Shown here: positions 17,557-26,696 of the stretch, piece by piece
How the letters are laid out: the number at the start of each line of letters is the position of its first letter
Position numbering within the stretch: the stretch's first letter is position 1
Assembly: GCA_044222685.1 (NCBI GenBank)
Contig: JBGAMU010000011.1
Coordinates: 20,286 to 84,285, forward strand
From: JAEUPI01 sp044222685
Lineage (GTDB): Bacteria > Pseudomonadota > Gammaproteobacteria > Burkholderiales > Burkholderiaceae_C
Length of the DNA stretch: 64,000 bases
Direction of reading: 5' to 3'
Position numbers and translations under genes: made by a program
Notes under the pieces: generated by a model
Database searches by the model: none
Seen by the model: only the letters and a program-made list of their open reading frames with translations
Told to the model about the DNA's origin: nothing

Positions 17557-18816
17557 ATGATTGCCAAGACTTTTCGCAAGGCCCTGCTGCCGATGGCCGT
17601 GGTGGCAGCGCTTGGGGCCGCTTCGTCGGCAGGCGCGGCAGTGTTCGTGCAGTGCGGGCCCGGAAACAGTGGCGTCGACCCGGCGACGGGAAAGATTCGC
17701 CCGGCGTTCGACGCTGATGCGGGCCCGGCCGGCGTGGCGTGCAAGCACCTCAGCGCAGGCGACGGTTTCATCAGCATGGCCGACGGCCGGAGCCTCTACA
17801 CCTTCGGCTTCGCCGACGTGACCAGCAAGACCTCGGCCGAGATCGCGCTCGACGCTCTGACGGCGAACTTTGCCGCGCCCACCATCAAGCTCAAGCAGAA
17901 CCAGGACTTCTACCTGACGCTGACCAACGTGGCGATGACGATGCGGCCCGATCTGTTCGACCCGCACACCGTGCACTTCCACGGCTTCCCGCAGGCGGCA
18001 CCGGTGTTCGATGGCATGCCTGAGGGCTCCTTCGGCGTGAACATGGGTTCGTCGGTCACCTACTACTACAAGCTCAACGACCCGGGCACCTACATGTACC
18101 ACTGCCACCAGGAGGCCACCGAGCACATGCAGATGGGCATGCTCGGCAACCTGTATGTCGAGCCCGCGCAGGACGGCACGTCGTTCACCTACCCACCCGT
18201 CGGTGGACGGCCCTACACGAAGTTCGTCTACAACGACGGCGACGGCTCCACCGGCTACGACATCGCCGTGCCGCTGCAGCTCTCGTCGATGGACCACAAC
18301 TTCCATGACGCCAGCCTGAGCATCAATCCGCTGCCCTTCAAGAACATGAAGGACACCTACGCGATGATCAACGGGCGCGGATACCCGGACACCGTGAGGC
18401 CCACTCCGCTCGATCCGCCCGCCGAGAAGGTCGACTACCTCACCGGCGTCGTCGATCCGGTGCCGTCTTCGCAGCCGCTCAGCGCCCTGATCACCGCCAG
18501 CAAGGGCCAGCGCGTGCTGCTGCGCCTGTCGAATCTGAGCGTCACCAACTACTACACCGTCACGGCGCAGGGCCTGCCGATGAAGGTGGTGGGCGCTGGT
18601 GCACGCCAGTTGCGCGGGCCCGACGGCAAGAACCTGTACTACGACACCACCTCGGTGACGCTCGGCGGCGGTGAGTCGGCGGAGGTGCTGATCGACACCA
18701 GTCAGGTGGAGCCGGGAACCTACTTCCTCTACACCACCAACCTGAACTACCTCAGCAACAACGATCAAGACAGCGGCGGAATGATGACGGAGATCGTCAT
18801 CGCGGCGGCGCCGTGA
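17557..18816 (+). CDS. Multicopper oxidase-like protein 1 (carries HCH type 1/3 motif)
   Basis: The protein has 419 residues with a signal peptide (about 1-26) and an AGGAG ribosome site. Two cupredoxin-like halves are visible. The N-terminal half holds H137-T-V-H140-F-H142-G and H182-C-H184 followed by H190 and M195, which is the pattern for a type 1 copper plus half of a trinuclear centre. The C-terminal half has no HXH or HCH motif, so on its own the protein appears to lack a complete set of four copper motifs. It lies 97 bp after the giant surface gene; an inter-gene hairpin (CCGGG...CCCGG, 17505-17520) could tune downstream expression. Likely periplasmic or secreted. Substrate unknown; Mn(II), Fe(II) or Cu(I) oxidation are possibilities from family knowledge. 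Confidence 0.82.
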   Translation: MIAKTFRKALLPMAVVAALGAASSAGAAVFVQCGPGNSGVDPATGKIRPAFDADAGPAGVACKHLSAGDGFISMADGRSLYTFGFADVTSKTSAEIALDALTANFAAPTIKLKQNQDFYLTLTNVAMTMRPDLFDPHTVHFHGFPQAAPVFDGMPEGSFGVNMGSSVTYYYKLNDPGTYMYHCHQEATEHMQMGMLGNLYVEPAQDGTSFTYPPVGGRPYTKFVYNDGDGSTGYDIAVPLQLSSMDHNFHDASLSINPLPFKNMKDTYAMINGRGYPDTVRPTPLDPPAEKVDYLTGVVDPVPSSQPLSALITASKGQRVLLRLSNLSVTNYYTVTAQGLPMKVVGAGARQLRGPDGKNLYYDTTSVTLGGGESAEVLIDTSQVEPGTYFLYTTNLNYLSNNDQDSGGMMTEIVIAAAP

Positions 18817-18857
18817 TCGCAAACGAGACCCACCCGGCAGTTGTCAGGAGAGGCGCA

Positions 18858-20282
18858 ATGAAGAGCATGTCGAAATTCAGGTCGTTGCCAGGGGTCCTCC
18901 GGACCGGTCTTGCGGCCCTGCTGCTGGGCATGGTCGGCCAGGCGCAGGCCTACATCAACGGCTGGGAGGGATCGTGCGATGCCGATGCGACCGGGAAGGC
19001 ATGCCCGCCCGCGACCGTTCGCACGTTCACGCTGACGGCCAAGCACGACTTCATCAGCACGTCCGACGGTGGCAGCCACTACGCATGGGGCTACTCCTTC
19101 GGTACCGATCTGCCGATGCAGTACCCCGGGCCGACGCTGATCGCCAGGCAGGGCGACACGGTCAAGATCGTGCTCAACAACACTCTGCCCGCGCCGGTGT
19201 CGATCATCTTCCCTGGCGTGCAGGGTGTCACCGCGACCGGTGGCAACCCCGGGCTGCTGACACGCGAGGCGCGCGCGGTGCCGATGTCCGAGAACGCGAT
19301 CGTGGCCGGTCCGACCTACACCTTCGTTGCCGACAAGCCAGGAACCTACCTGTACCACAGCGGCACGAATCCCGACCTGCAGATCGAGATGGGTCTGGTC
19401 GGGGCGCTCATCGTGCGGCCGAACGGTTACGACATGGGCACACCGGCATCCCACGCCGGCCGCAAGGCCTATGAGCAACCCGGCACCCACTACGACCGCG
19501 AGAACCTGTTCCTGCTGAGCGAAATCGACCCGGCCATCCACTGGCAGGTGTACACGCAGGTGTTCGGTAATCAGCCGATCGCGGTCGACACGACGGCGAT
19601 CAGGCCCAGCATCTGGTTCATCAACGGCCGCAACGCGCCCGACACGCTGCTGGACGACCACGTCGACTGGCTGCCGACGCAACCGTACAACGCGCTGCCG
19701 CGCATGCATCCCGGCGAACGACTGCTGATGCGCGTGGTGAGCGCGGGGCGTGACCTGCATCCCTTCCACCACCATGGCAATCACGCCACGCCGATCGCGC
19801 GCGACGCTCGTGTGCTCGAGAGCGCTCCAGGCGCCGGTCCGGACCTGACTTCGCCGGACTTCACCGTCCGCGCGATTCCGGGACAGACCATGGACCTCAT
19901 CTTCGAGTGGACAGGCAAGGGGATCGGCTGGGATGTCTACGGCACCGCGGCCGTCAATCCGCATAGCTGCACTCCCGATGGCAGCGGGTTCGATCCCGTC
20001 AGCAGGGAATGGTGTGCCGACCACTACAAACCCATCCCGGTGATCATCCCCGGTGCGCTCGATCTCTCCTTCGGCGAGAGCTGGAGTGGCAGTCCGTTTC
20101 TGGGCCTGGTCGGTTCGTTGCCGCAAGGACATCCGGGGCTCAACACCACTGGCGGCTACTTCCACATGTGGCACTCCCACAATGAAAAAGAGATCACCAC
20201 CGACGACATCTTCCCGGGCGGGATGATGACCATGCTCATCGTCGAGCCCTGGTCAGTGCTTCTGTTCGAAGACAAGCCGTAA
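18858..20282 (+). CDS. Multicopper oxidase-like protein 2 (carries HXXHXHG and HSH motifs)
   Basis: The protein has 474 residues with a signal peptide (about 1-31); the ATG follows GGAGAGG, and a GTG overlapping the previous stop is less likely. The C-terminal half contains H301-P-F-H304-H-H306-G with H309, and later H436-M-W-H439-S-H441 followed by NEKE. These are trinuclear-type motifs without the Cys of a type 1 site. In the N-terminal half the places where HXHG and HCH would be expected read IIFPG and YHSG, so those ligands are absent. The motif set complements that of the preceding protein. It is cotranscribed with proteins 1 and 3. I infer it may assemble with protein 1 to complete a copper centre; alternatively each acts as a homotrimer like two-domain laccases. 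Confidence 0.8.
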   Translation: MKSMSKFRSLPGVLRTGLAALLLGMVGQAQAYINGWEGSCDADATGKACPPATVRTFTLTAKHDFISTSDGGSHYAWGYSFGTDLPMQYPGPTLIARQGDTVKIVLNNTLPAPVSIIFPGVQGVTATGGNPGLLTREARAVPMSENAIVAGPTYTFVADKPGTYLYHSGTNPDLQIEMGLVGALIVRPNGYDMGTPASHAGRKAYEQPGTHYDRENLFLLSEIDPAIHWQVYTQVFGNQPIAVDTTAIRPSIWFINGRNAPDTLLDDHVDWLPTQPYNALPRMHPGERLLMRVVSAGRDLHPFHHHGNHATPIARDARVLESAPGAGPDLTSPDFTVRAIPGQTMDLIFEWTGKGIGWDVYGTAAVNPHSCTPDGSGFDPVSREWCADHYKPIPVIIPGALDLSFGESWSGSPFLGLVGSLPQGHPGLNTTGGYFHMWHSHNEKEITTDDIFPGGMMTMLIVEPWSVLLFEDKP

Positions 20283-20305
20283 CCGCAAATTGGGGGAGTG
20301 CAATC

Positions 20306-22297
20306 ATGCGCACCAGAAAACTCACACTCAAGTTCGGCGTCGCGGCACTGAGTTGTACCTCGTTGTCGCTGGTCGCAGGCCAGGCACTCGCGGCTGAGTA
20401 CTGGCTGAAGGTCGCAGCGACGACGGTGCAGATGCCCGATCCCGCCGGCACTCCCGCGACGATCGGTGTACCGATGTGGGGCTACGCCAGCTGCACGGCC
20501 AGCTTCGCCACCTGCAGCAGTCCCACGGTGCCAGGTCCGGCGCTGACAGTGCCGCCTGGCGACACGACTCTGACAGTGCATCTGCTGAACGGTCTGTCGG
20601 TGCCGACGTCTCTCGTGATCAACGGCCTGGTCAAGCCGATGACACCGGTGTGGGACACGGGTGCGTCCGGCAGTCGCCCCAACGCGACCGCGCGCGTGCG
20701 CTCGTTCGACACCGAAGCTCAAGCAAACAACGGCACGCAGGCCGACTACGTCTGGGGCAGCGCGGCCAACCCGCTCAAGCCCGGCACCTATCTGTACCAG
20801 AGCGGCACGCAGCCCCAGGTGCAGGTGCAGATGGGCTTGTACGGCGCGGTGACCAAGAACGTGACGGACGCAGTCGCCGCCACGGCGACCGACCCAGCGA
20901 TACCGGGCCAGGCCTACACGGGCGCCGGCTATGCCTTCGACAATGAAACCACGCTCCTGTACAGCGAGATCGACACCGACCTGCATACCGCTGTCGCAAC
21001 TGGGACCTATGGAACGACCGGTCCGACCAGCACGATCAACTACGCACCGAAGTACTTCCTGATCAACGGCAAACCCTACCAGTTCGGAGCGTCGGTTATC
21101 GAACCCAGCGGCAGCCCCGGCACCACGTTGCTGCGCCTGCTCAACGCCGGGCTAACCACGCACGTGCCGATGATCCAGGGCAAGCACTGGGACGTGATCG
21201 CCGAGGACGGCAGACCCTACGCCTATCGCCGGACCCAGTACACCGCGCTGCTGCCCGCGGCGAAGACGGTCGACGTACTGCTGACGCCCGAGATCGGCGC
21301 AACCTACCCGATCCTGGATCGGCGTCTCAGCCTGTCGAACAGCGGGGCGTCGGACGGCGGCATGTTGGCGTTCCTGCGCTTCGCGGCGCTCGGCTCGATG
21401 GGGCTCGGCGGCGGGGCAGGCGGCAATGCAGCGCCCGTGGCTGAAGCCGACCCCTACGAGTCCGTTGTGGGTGTCACGCTCAACGTCGCGGCGCCCGGCG
21501 TGTTGAGCAACGACACCGATGCCGATAGCCCGATCATCAAGGCCGTCGCCGCCAGCGGTGCGACCGCGGGCGGCGGAACGTACGCGTTGAACGCCAATGG
21601 CTCGTTCACCTATTCGCCGCCAGCTGGGAACCTGTCGACCGATAGCTTCACCTATCAGGCCACCGACGGCAGGGCGTTGAGCGTCGCGGCGACCGTGACC
21701 ATCACCCTGACCACGCCGCCGGCGCCGAGCCTGCCCACGCTCGACGCTTTCGCGACACCTGGCAATAGTCTCGGTGGCAACTGGAGCCAGCAGGTGGAGA
21801 CCACGGCCTCGGTGCCGGACGTCGGAGTCAGCGCGGCAGGCGTCGCGGCCGCCAACACGATCGCCCTGGGTGGTTTGGCGGTCTGGAACGCGGCGCCATT
21901 CGGAGCGACTCAGGGCGCCAGTTTCACTGGCGGAGGGCCGCCTGCGTCCACGGCCTACCTTGTTCTCAAGGCCAGCGGAGGTAACTCCATCGCAGCGCCG
22001 GCCAACTACGTTCGCGTGGGTTGCGAAAGCGGCCAGATCGTCGTTTCGACAATGATGGGCGGCAGCAACGTCTCCGTGTTCACAAAGCAGGCGGCGTTTG
22101 GCAGCTGCAGCGGTAGCGGGTCAATGAGCGCCGTGGTCGACGCCAAAGGCTTGGTGACCGTGTTCCAGGGCGCGACCTTCGCCGGCGGCGTACAGCTGCC
22201 CGACGTCCCCGTGTGGAAGGGCGGCGGCCGCATCGGCATCCAGCTGACGACGGTGGGAGCCACGGCCGATGACTTCGCCGGTGGTACGTTGCCTTGA
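20306..22297 (+). CDS. Degenerate multicopper oxidase-like protein 3 with Ig-like and terminal surface domain
   Basis: The protein has 663 residues: a signal peptide (about 1-29), two cupredoxin-like regions to about residue 370, a cadherin/VCBS-like Ig module at about 373-470 (opening NAAPVAEAD and containing GVLSNDTDAD), then a terminal domain at about 475-663 ending DDFAGGTLP. The cupredoxin part follows the layout of protein 2 (for example GTYLYQSGTQPQVQVQMG matches GTYLYHSGTNPDLQIEMG), yet none of the HXH or HCH copper motifs remains. A GGGGGAG ribosome site precedes the ATG. The terminal domain is shared with the giant protein at 10893-17459, suggesting a common location or export route. 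Probably a structural or accessory subunit rather than an oxidase. Confidence 0.8.
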   Translation: MRTRKLTLKFGVAALSCTSLSLVAGQALAAEYWLKVAATTVQMPDPAGTPATIGVPMWGYASCTASFATCSSPTVPGPALTVPPGDTTLTVHLLNGLSVPTSLVINGLVKPMTPVWDTGASGSRPNATARVRSFDTEAQANNGTQADYVWGSAANPLKPGTYLYQSGTQPQVQVQMGLYGAVTKNVTDAVAATATDPAIPGQAYTGAGYAFDNETTLLYSEIDTDLHTAVATGTYGTTGPTSTINYAPKYFLINGKPYQFGASVIEPSGSPGTTLLRLLNAGLTTHVPMIQGKHWDVIAEDGRPYAYRRTQYTALLPAAKTVDVLLTPEIGATYPILDRRLSLSNSGASDGGMLAFLRFAALGSMGLGGGAGGNAAPVAEADPYESVVGVTLNVAAPGVLSNDTDADSPIIKAVAASGATAGGGTYALNANGSFTYSPPAGNLSTDSFTYQATDGRALSVAATVTITLTTPPAPSLPTLDAFATPGNSLGGNWSQQVETTASVPDVGVSAAGVAAANTIALGGLAVWNAAPFGATQGASFTGGGPPASTAYLVLKASGGNSIAAPANYVRVGCESGQIVVSTMMGGSNVSVFTKQAAFGSCSGSGSMSAVVDAKGLVTVFQGATFAGGVQLPDVPVWKGGGRIGIQLTTVGATADDFAGGTLP

Positions 22298-22356
22298 TCG
22301 AAAGCCGCATCCAGGTGAGTCCCGCTCGTGTTCGTCTGACGCGTAGGTCTCGGGCC

Positions 22357-22824
22357 ATGACATCGCGGTTTGGTGTGGCACTCGTCGCGCTGTCGTCGGC
22401 GATCTTCGTGACGCAGCTAGTCGGTTGCGCCACGGCTCCCGACTCCGCAGCGCTGCTGGCAGCGATTCAGGCCGAAAGGTCAGTGGTCGAGACGAATTAC
22501 GGTATCAGGGTCGAAGGGCTACGCCTCACCGCGGCCGGGTCGATGCTCGACTTTCGCTATCGGGTCCTCGATGCGCAGAAGGCTGCTCCATTCCTTAACG
22601 GCAAGATCCAGGCGTATCTGCTCGACGACGTGCGCAATGCGAAGCTCGGCGTGCCCAACACGCCCAAGCTCGGGCGCATCCGCCAGACCGCACGGAACAA
22701 CGTGATCCACGTCGACCGCAGCTACTTCATCATGTTCGGCAATCCGGGCAAGGCTCTGCAAAGCGGCGACAAGGTGGCCTTGCTGCTGGGCGAGGTCAAG
22801 ATCACCGATCTGACGGTGGAGTAG
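22357..22824 (+). CDS. Small conserved lipoprotein
   Basis: The protein has 155 residues. The ATG at 22357 starts a lipoprotein signal with the lipobox LVGC, making C24 the lipidated residue. The mature part contains YGIRVEGLRL...MLDFRYRVLD and a later RSYFIMFGNPG segment followed by a C-terminal beta-strand region; this looks like a small all-beta domain. I recall similar small proteins near SCO1 and copper-oxidase genes but cannot name a family with certainty. It lies between the third oxidase-like gene and the protease in the same direction. It is likely anchored in a membrane facing the periplasm. Confidence 0.75.
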   Translation: MTSRFGVALVALSSAIFVTQLVGCATAPDSAALLAAIQAERSVVETNYGIRVEGLRLTAAGSMLDFRYRVLDAQKAAPFLNGKIQAYLLDDVRNAKLGVPNTPKLGRIRQTARNNVIHVDRSYFIMFGNPGKALQSGDKVALLLGEVKITDLTVE

Positions 22825-22840
22825 CGCCGCTGGGCCGAGC

Positions 22841-24361
22841 ATGACGTCACGCCGCCGCAGACGTGAGCTCGGGCAAGATGTGGTCAACATGTCGCGAATC
22901 GGCTTTCGAGACTTTGCAGTGCAGTTCCTGGCCATCTTCGGGTGGGCCGCGGCGACATCGGCTGCATCGGCGGCCGTCATCGCTCCCGAGCTCGAACGCG
23001 TGATGGCGGCGCGCGGCACTCATGCCGATACGCCGGTGATCCTGCGATTTGCCGAGCCGCTGGACCTGCAGCCGCTGGCCGTGACCGATCGTCTCGCCCG
23101 CGACAACAGGTTGCTGTTGGCCCTCAAGGCGCGCGCAGCGCGCAATCGCGCCGTCGTCGAGCCGTTTCTTGCGATGCAGGGTGCCGTCGGTGTCAAGGAT
23201 CTGTGGATCATCAACGGTCTGGCGGCAACACTGCCTGCGGTGGCGGTGAAGCAATTGGCCGGCCAGGCCGGCGTCGAGCGCATCGACGTTGACTCGTTCG
23301 TCCAGGGCGGACGTTCACAACACGCTTCCTCGCCGCGTACGCCAGCGCCGCAGACCAAAACGCAAACGGCAGTGGCACCCCCTGCGATCGCGGTCGACCC
23401 AGTCGCGTTGTCGCGTACGACTGTGAGCTGGAACGTCGCCGCGATCCGCGCGCCGCAGCTGTGGGCGCTCGGCCATACCGGCACAGGAGTGGTGGTCGCA
23501 GCCATGGATACCGGCGTGGACCTTGCGCATCCGGACCTGCAGCGCCGTTGGCGCGGGGGGACGAACAGCTGGTTCGATCCACACGGTGAGCAAGCGACAC
23601 CCTACGACGGGTCCGGTCACGGCACGCAGGCGATGGGAGTCATCGTCGGCGGATCGTCGATAGGTGTCGCTCCCGACGCGCGCTGGGTCGCTGTGAAGCT
23701 CTACAACGCCGACGGGCGCGCGCGCATGAGCGACATTCACCTGGCCTTTCAATGGCTGATGGATCCCGACGGCGATCCGGCAACGCTCGATGCACCCGAT
23801 ATCGTCAACGCCTCATGGGCGCTGACCGGTCGGGGTGCGGGCGCCTGCATCCTCGAGTTCAGCGACGATGTCCGCGCCCTGCGCAGCGCCGGCATTGCAG
23901 TCGTTTTTGCCGCGGGCAACGATGGCCCGGCGCCAGGCACCAGCAACAGCCCGGGCAACAACCCGGGTGTTCTGTCGGTCGGTGCCGTGGATCGCAGGCT
24001 GCAAGTGGGGCGGCAAGTGAGCCGCGGTCCATCGGCCTGCGAAGGTACGGTGTTCCCTCGTCTGGTGGCGCCCGGAATGAACGTTCGCACGACCGATGTC
24101 TCGCACGGCGGGCTGCCGTCGTACGCCACCGTGTCCGGCAGTTCGCTGGCCGCGCCGCATGTGGCGGGTGTGATGGCGTTGCTGGCCGGTGCATTTCCCA
24201 GGGCCTCGGTGACCGAACTGGAGGGCGCGCTTGTCCAGGGCGCGCTCGACCTGGGCGACGATGGCGCCGACAACACGTACGGCAGCGGCCTGGCCGATGC
24301 CTTGGCGGCATTCCACATCCTGCAGAAGGCCAGCGGATCGGTCGTGACAGGCCATCGCTGA
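22841..24361 (+). CDS. Subtilisin-like (S8) serine protease, exported
   Basis: The open frame gives 506 residues. The catalytic triad is present: Asp in AMDTGVD, His in GSGHGTQ and Ser in SGSSLAAPHVAG, with the oxyanion Asn in FAAGNDG. The region between residues about 50 and 190 looks like an inhibitor-type propeptide. The first ATG is used here, but the second, at 22889, directly precedes a better signal peptide (ending ASAA) and may be the true start. It is part of the copper-oxidase operon. By context it may process the exported oxidase-like proteins or the giant surface protein; that is inference. Confidence 0.88.
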   Translation: MTSRRRRRELGQDVVNMSRIGFRDFAVQFLAIFGWAAATSAASAAVIAPELERVMAARGTHADTPVILRFAEPLDLQPLAVTDRLARDNRLLLALKARAARNRAVVEPFLAMQGAVGVKDLWIINGLAATLPAVAVKQLAGQAGVERIDVDSFVQGGRSQHASSPRTPAPQTKTQTAVAPPAIAVDPVALSRTTVSWNVAAIRAPQLWALGHTGTGVVVAAMDTGVDLAHPDLQRRWRGGTNSWFDPHGEQATPYDGSGHGTQAMGVIVGGSSIGVAPDARWVAVKLYNADGRARMSDIHLAFQWLMDPDGDPATLDAPDIVNASWALTGRGAGACILEFSDDVRALRSAGIAVVFAAGNDGPAPGTSNSPGNNPGVLSVGAVDRRLQVGRQVSRGPSACEGTVFPRLVAPGMNVRTTDVSHGGLPSYATVSGSSLAAPHVAGVMALLAGAFPRASVTELEGALVQGALDLGDDGADNTYGSGLADALAAFHILQKASGSVVTGHR

Positions 24362-24385
24362 AACCAGACATCCCGAGGTGCTCTG

Positions 24386-25009
24386 ATGAACGTACGTGCT
24401 GAATCCATGGGCCTTGCAGTGGCGCTCGCACTCGCGACAGGTGGCGCGCTGCTCAGCCCGTCCGTCGGTTCGGCGCACGAGGGCAAGCAACATGCAACGC
24501 GGTGGCCCGGCTCCAACGACTACCTGCGCTCGGTACGTTCGTACGCGGTGCCGGATGTCGTGCTGACCGACGGCGACGCGCGCCAGGTGCGCCTGCGCGA
24601 ACTGTTGGCGAGCAACGACCCGGTGATGATGAACTTCATCTTCACCACCTGCGGCACGATCTGCCCAGTGATGGTCAAGGTCTTCGCCGACGTGCCTGAT
24701 CGGCTCGGTGCTCAGGCAAAGAACCTGCGCTTGATCTCGATCTCGATCGATCCCGACAACGACACACCGGCCCAGCTCAAGGCCTACGCCAGGAGCTTCG
24801 GCGCTGGTGAGCGGTGGAAGTTCCTGACCGGCAGCGCGCAGGACATCAAGAGCCTGCAACTCGCCTTCGATGGCTACCGTGGCGACAAGATGAACCACGA
24901 GCCGCTCACGCTGATGCGTCATGCCGTGGGCAAACCCTGGATCCGTATCGACGGCTTCGCGAACCCCGACGAGCTGGTTCGCGAGTACCGCAAAGGGGGG
25001 CCGCAGTGA
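24386..25009 (+). CDS. SCO1/SenC-family copper chaperone
   Basis: The protein has 207 residues with a signal peptide and thioredoxin fold. The copper motif C89-G-T-I-C93-P and the distal H179 are all present, which is the full SCO ligand set. A GAGG ribosome site lies 7 bp before the ATG. The next gene starts within its stop codon. In the family, SCO proteins deliver copper to cytochrome oxidase CuA; here the setting among multicopper-oxidase-like proteins suggests it metallates them. A second SCO-like gene lies at 40780-41316. Confidence 0.93.
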   Translation: MNVRAESMGLAVALALATGGALLSPSVGSAHEGKQHATRWPGSNDYLRSVRSYAVPDVVLTDGDARQVRLRELLASNDPVMMNFIFTTCGTICPVMVKVFADVPDRLGAQAKNLRLISISIDPDNDTPAQLKAYARSFGAGERWKFLTGSAQDIKSLQLAFDGYRGDKMNHEPLTLMRHAVGKPWIRIDGFANPDELVREYRKGGPQ

Positions 25010-26673
25010 CGCTGCTCGGCGCGTCCGGTGTTTCCACCCTGCGGCGAGCGGCGTGGCTGCCTTCGGGGCTCGCCGTGCTAATGCATGTCTTCTTGGCGGT
25101 TGGTGCCTGGGCGCAGGCCGCTGCGCCCGAGGCAAGTGGCGATGCCGCGCAACTGGCGCTCGGCCAGCGCATCTATCGGGAGGGCATCGGTGCGTCTGGC
25201 CAAGCGCTGAGGGCGGTTGGCGCGGCGCAGGCGGCACTCGGTGGCAAGGACGCGGCCTGCGCCACCTGCCACCGCAGGAGCGGGTTTGGCTCCAGTGAGG
25301 GCAGGTTCGTCATCCGGCCGATCATCGCACCGGCATTGCTGCAGGAGCAGAGCGTCGCGCTGCACGCACCGCGCGTCAAGGCGCGAGTGGGGACGAGTCA
25401 ACGCCCGGCCTACAACGAGGCCTTGCTGGCGCGCGCCATTCGAGGCGGCGTCGACGCCGCTGGCAAGCCGCTCGATGCCGTGATGCCGCGCTACGCGCTG
25501 AGCGACGACGAGATGAAAGCACTGTCGGCGTATCTGTTCTCGCTCGGCGCCAAACCATCGCCAGGCGTGGACGAGCACGACATCCACTTCGCCACCGTGA
25601 TCCAACCCGGCGTCGCGCCGGAGCGGCGCCGTGCGATGCTCGACGTGATGCAGGCCTTCGTCAAGGACAAGGGTGCCAACGTGCGTTCGGACGAGCAACG
25701 CCGCGAGGCCGGCAACATGCGCATGTACCGCTCCTACCGCAAGTGGGTGCTGCATGTGTGGGAGTTGAATGGGCCGAGCGAAACCTGGTCAGCGCAACTC
25801 GAGGCGTTGTACAGCCAGCAGCCAGTGTTCGCCTTCATTGGTGGCCTGGGCAACGCGAGCTGGGGCCCGATCCATGCCTTCAGCGAGCGCCTCGAGATCC
25901 CGAGCGTGTTGCCGCAGGTGGATCTGCCGTTGCTGACCAGCATCAACCAATACACCTTCTACTTCTCGCGCGGCATGGTGCTCGAGGCGGAGGTGCTGGC
26001 CAAGTTCGTGCGTGAGCAGGGGGACGCGGGCCCGATCGTCCAGGTCTATCGCCGCGAAGAGGCGGGCGCGGCAGCGGCTGCGGCGTTCCGTGCCGCGCTG
26101 ACGACTGGCGCGACGGTGGAGGACCGCGTGCTCGAAGGGCCGGCGACCGAGGCGTTCTGGCAACAGCTGTACGCCGGCAAGCCCGCCGCGGTGGTGCTGT
26201 GGCTCGGCGCATCGGATCTAGTGGGGGCACCTGCGCCGGGCGGCACTGCGCCCAGCGTGTACCTGTCCTCCAATCTGCTGCCGGGTCGGCTTCCCGATGC
26301 GCTCGCCAAGGCCAATGCGCGACTCGTGTACCCGTCCGACCTTCCGCCCAAGCGCGAGGCGCGTCTGCTGCGCCACAAGCTGTGGCTGCACAACAAGGGC
26401 ATTGCGGTCACCGACGAGGTGGTTCAGGTGAACACCCAGTTCACGATGACGGTGGTCAGCGATGTGGTGGGGCACATCATGGACAGCTTCTCGCGCGACT
26501 ACTTCGTCGAGCGCATCGAGCATGTGGTCGGCCAGACACCGATGGCTTCGGTGTACCAGAACGTCAGCCTCGGTCCCGGCCAGCGTTTCGCGGCCAAGGG
26601 CAGCTCGGTGGTGCAGGTGCTCGACGCCGACAAGAAGCAGCTGAAGGCGCTGTCGGGCTGGATCGTGCCCTGA
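25006..26673 (+). CDS. Fusion of cytochrome c domain and periplasmic binding protein
   Basis: The protein has 555 residues. A GTG start overlaps the SCO stop by 4 bp and has a strong AAGGGGGG ribosome site. After a signal peptide (to about residue 37) comes a class I cytochrome c domain with C85-A-T-C88-H89, with a Met ligand candidate in a VMPRY segment; from about residue 185 onward the sequence resembles a type 1 periplasmic binding protein of the amino-acid/branched-chain family. No transporter permease or ATPase gene is nearby, so the binding domain is more likely sensory or redox-linked than for uptake. It is last in the copper-oxidase operon and may accept electrons from the oxidases or donate them. 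The heme-plus-binding-protein fusion is uncommon. Confidence 0.85.
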   Translation: MTLLGASGVSTLRRAAWLPSGLAVLMHVFLAVGAWAQAAAPEASGDAAQLALGQRIYREGIGASGQALRAVGAAQAALGGKDAACATCHRRSGFGSSEGRFVIRPIIAPALLQEQSVALHAPRVKARVGTSQRPAYNEALLARAIRGGVDAAGKPLDAVMPRYALSDDEMKALSAYLFSLGAKPSPGVDEHDIHFATVIQPGVAPERRRAMLDVMQAFVKDKGANVRSDEQRREAGNMRMYRSYRKWVLHVWELNGPSETWSAQLEALYSQQPVFAFIGGLGNASWGPIHAFSERLEIPSVLPQVDLPLLTSINQYTFYFSRGMVLEAEVLAKFVREQGDAGPIVQVYRREEAGAAAAAAFRAALTTGATVEDRVLEGPATEAFWQQLYAGKPAAVVLWLGASDLVGAPAPGGTAPSVYLSSNLLPGRLPDALAKANARLVYPSDLPPKREARLLRHKLWLHNKGIAVTDEVVQVNTQFTMTVVSDVVGHIMDSFSRDYFVERIEHVVGQTPMASVYQNVSLGPGQRFAAKGSSVVQVLDADKKQLKALSGWIVP

Positions 26674-26680
26674 TGGCGCT

Positions 26681-26694
26681 GGCGCCACGGCGCC
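26681..26694. terminator. Possible convergent-gene hairpin (GGCGCC-AC-GGCGCC)
   Basis: A very GC-rich inverted repeat in the 23-bp gap between two converging genes. It lacks a T-run, so intrinsic termination is uncertain. Confidence 0.3.
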
Positions 26695-26696
26695 GC

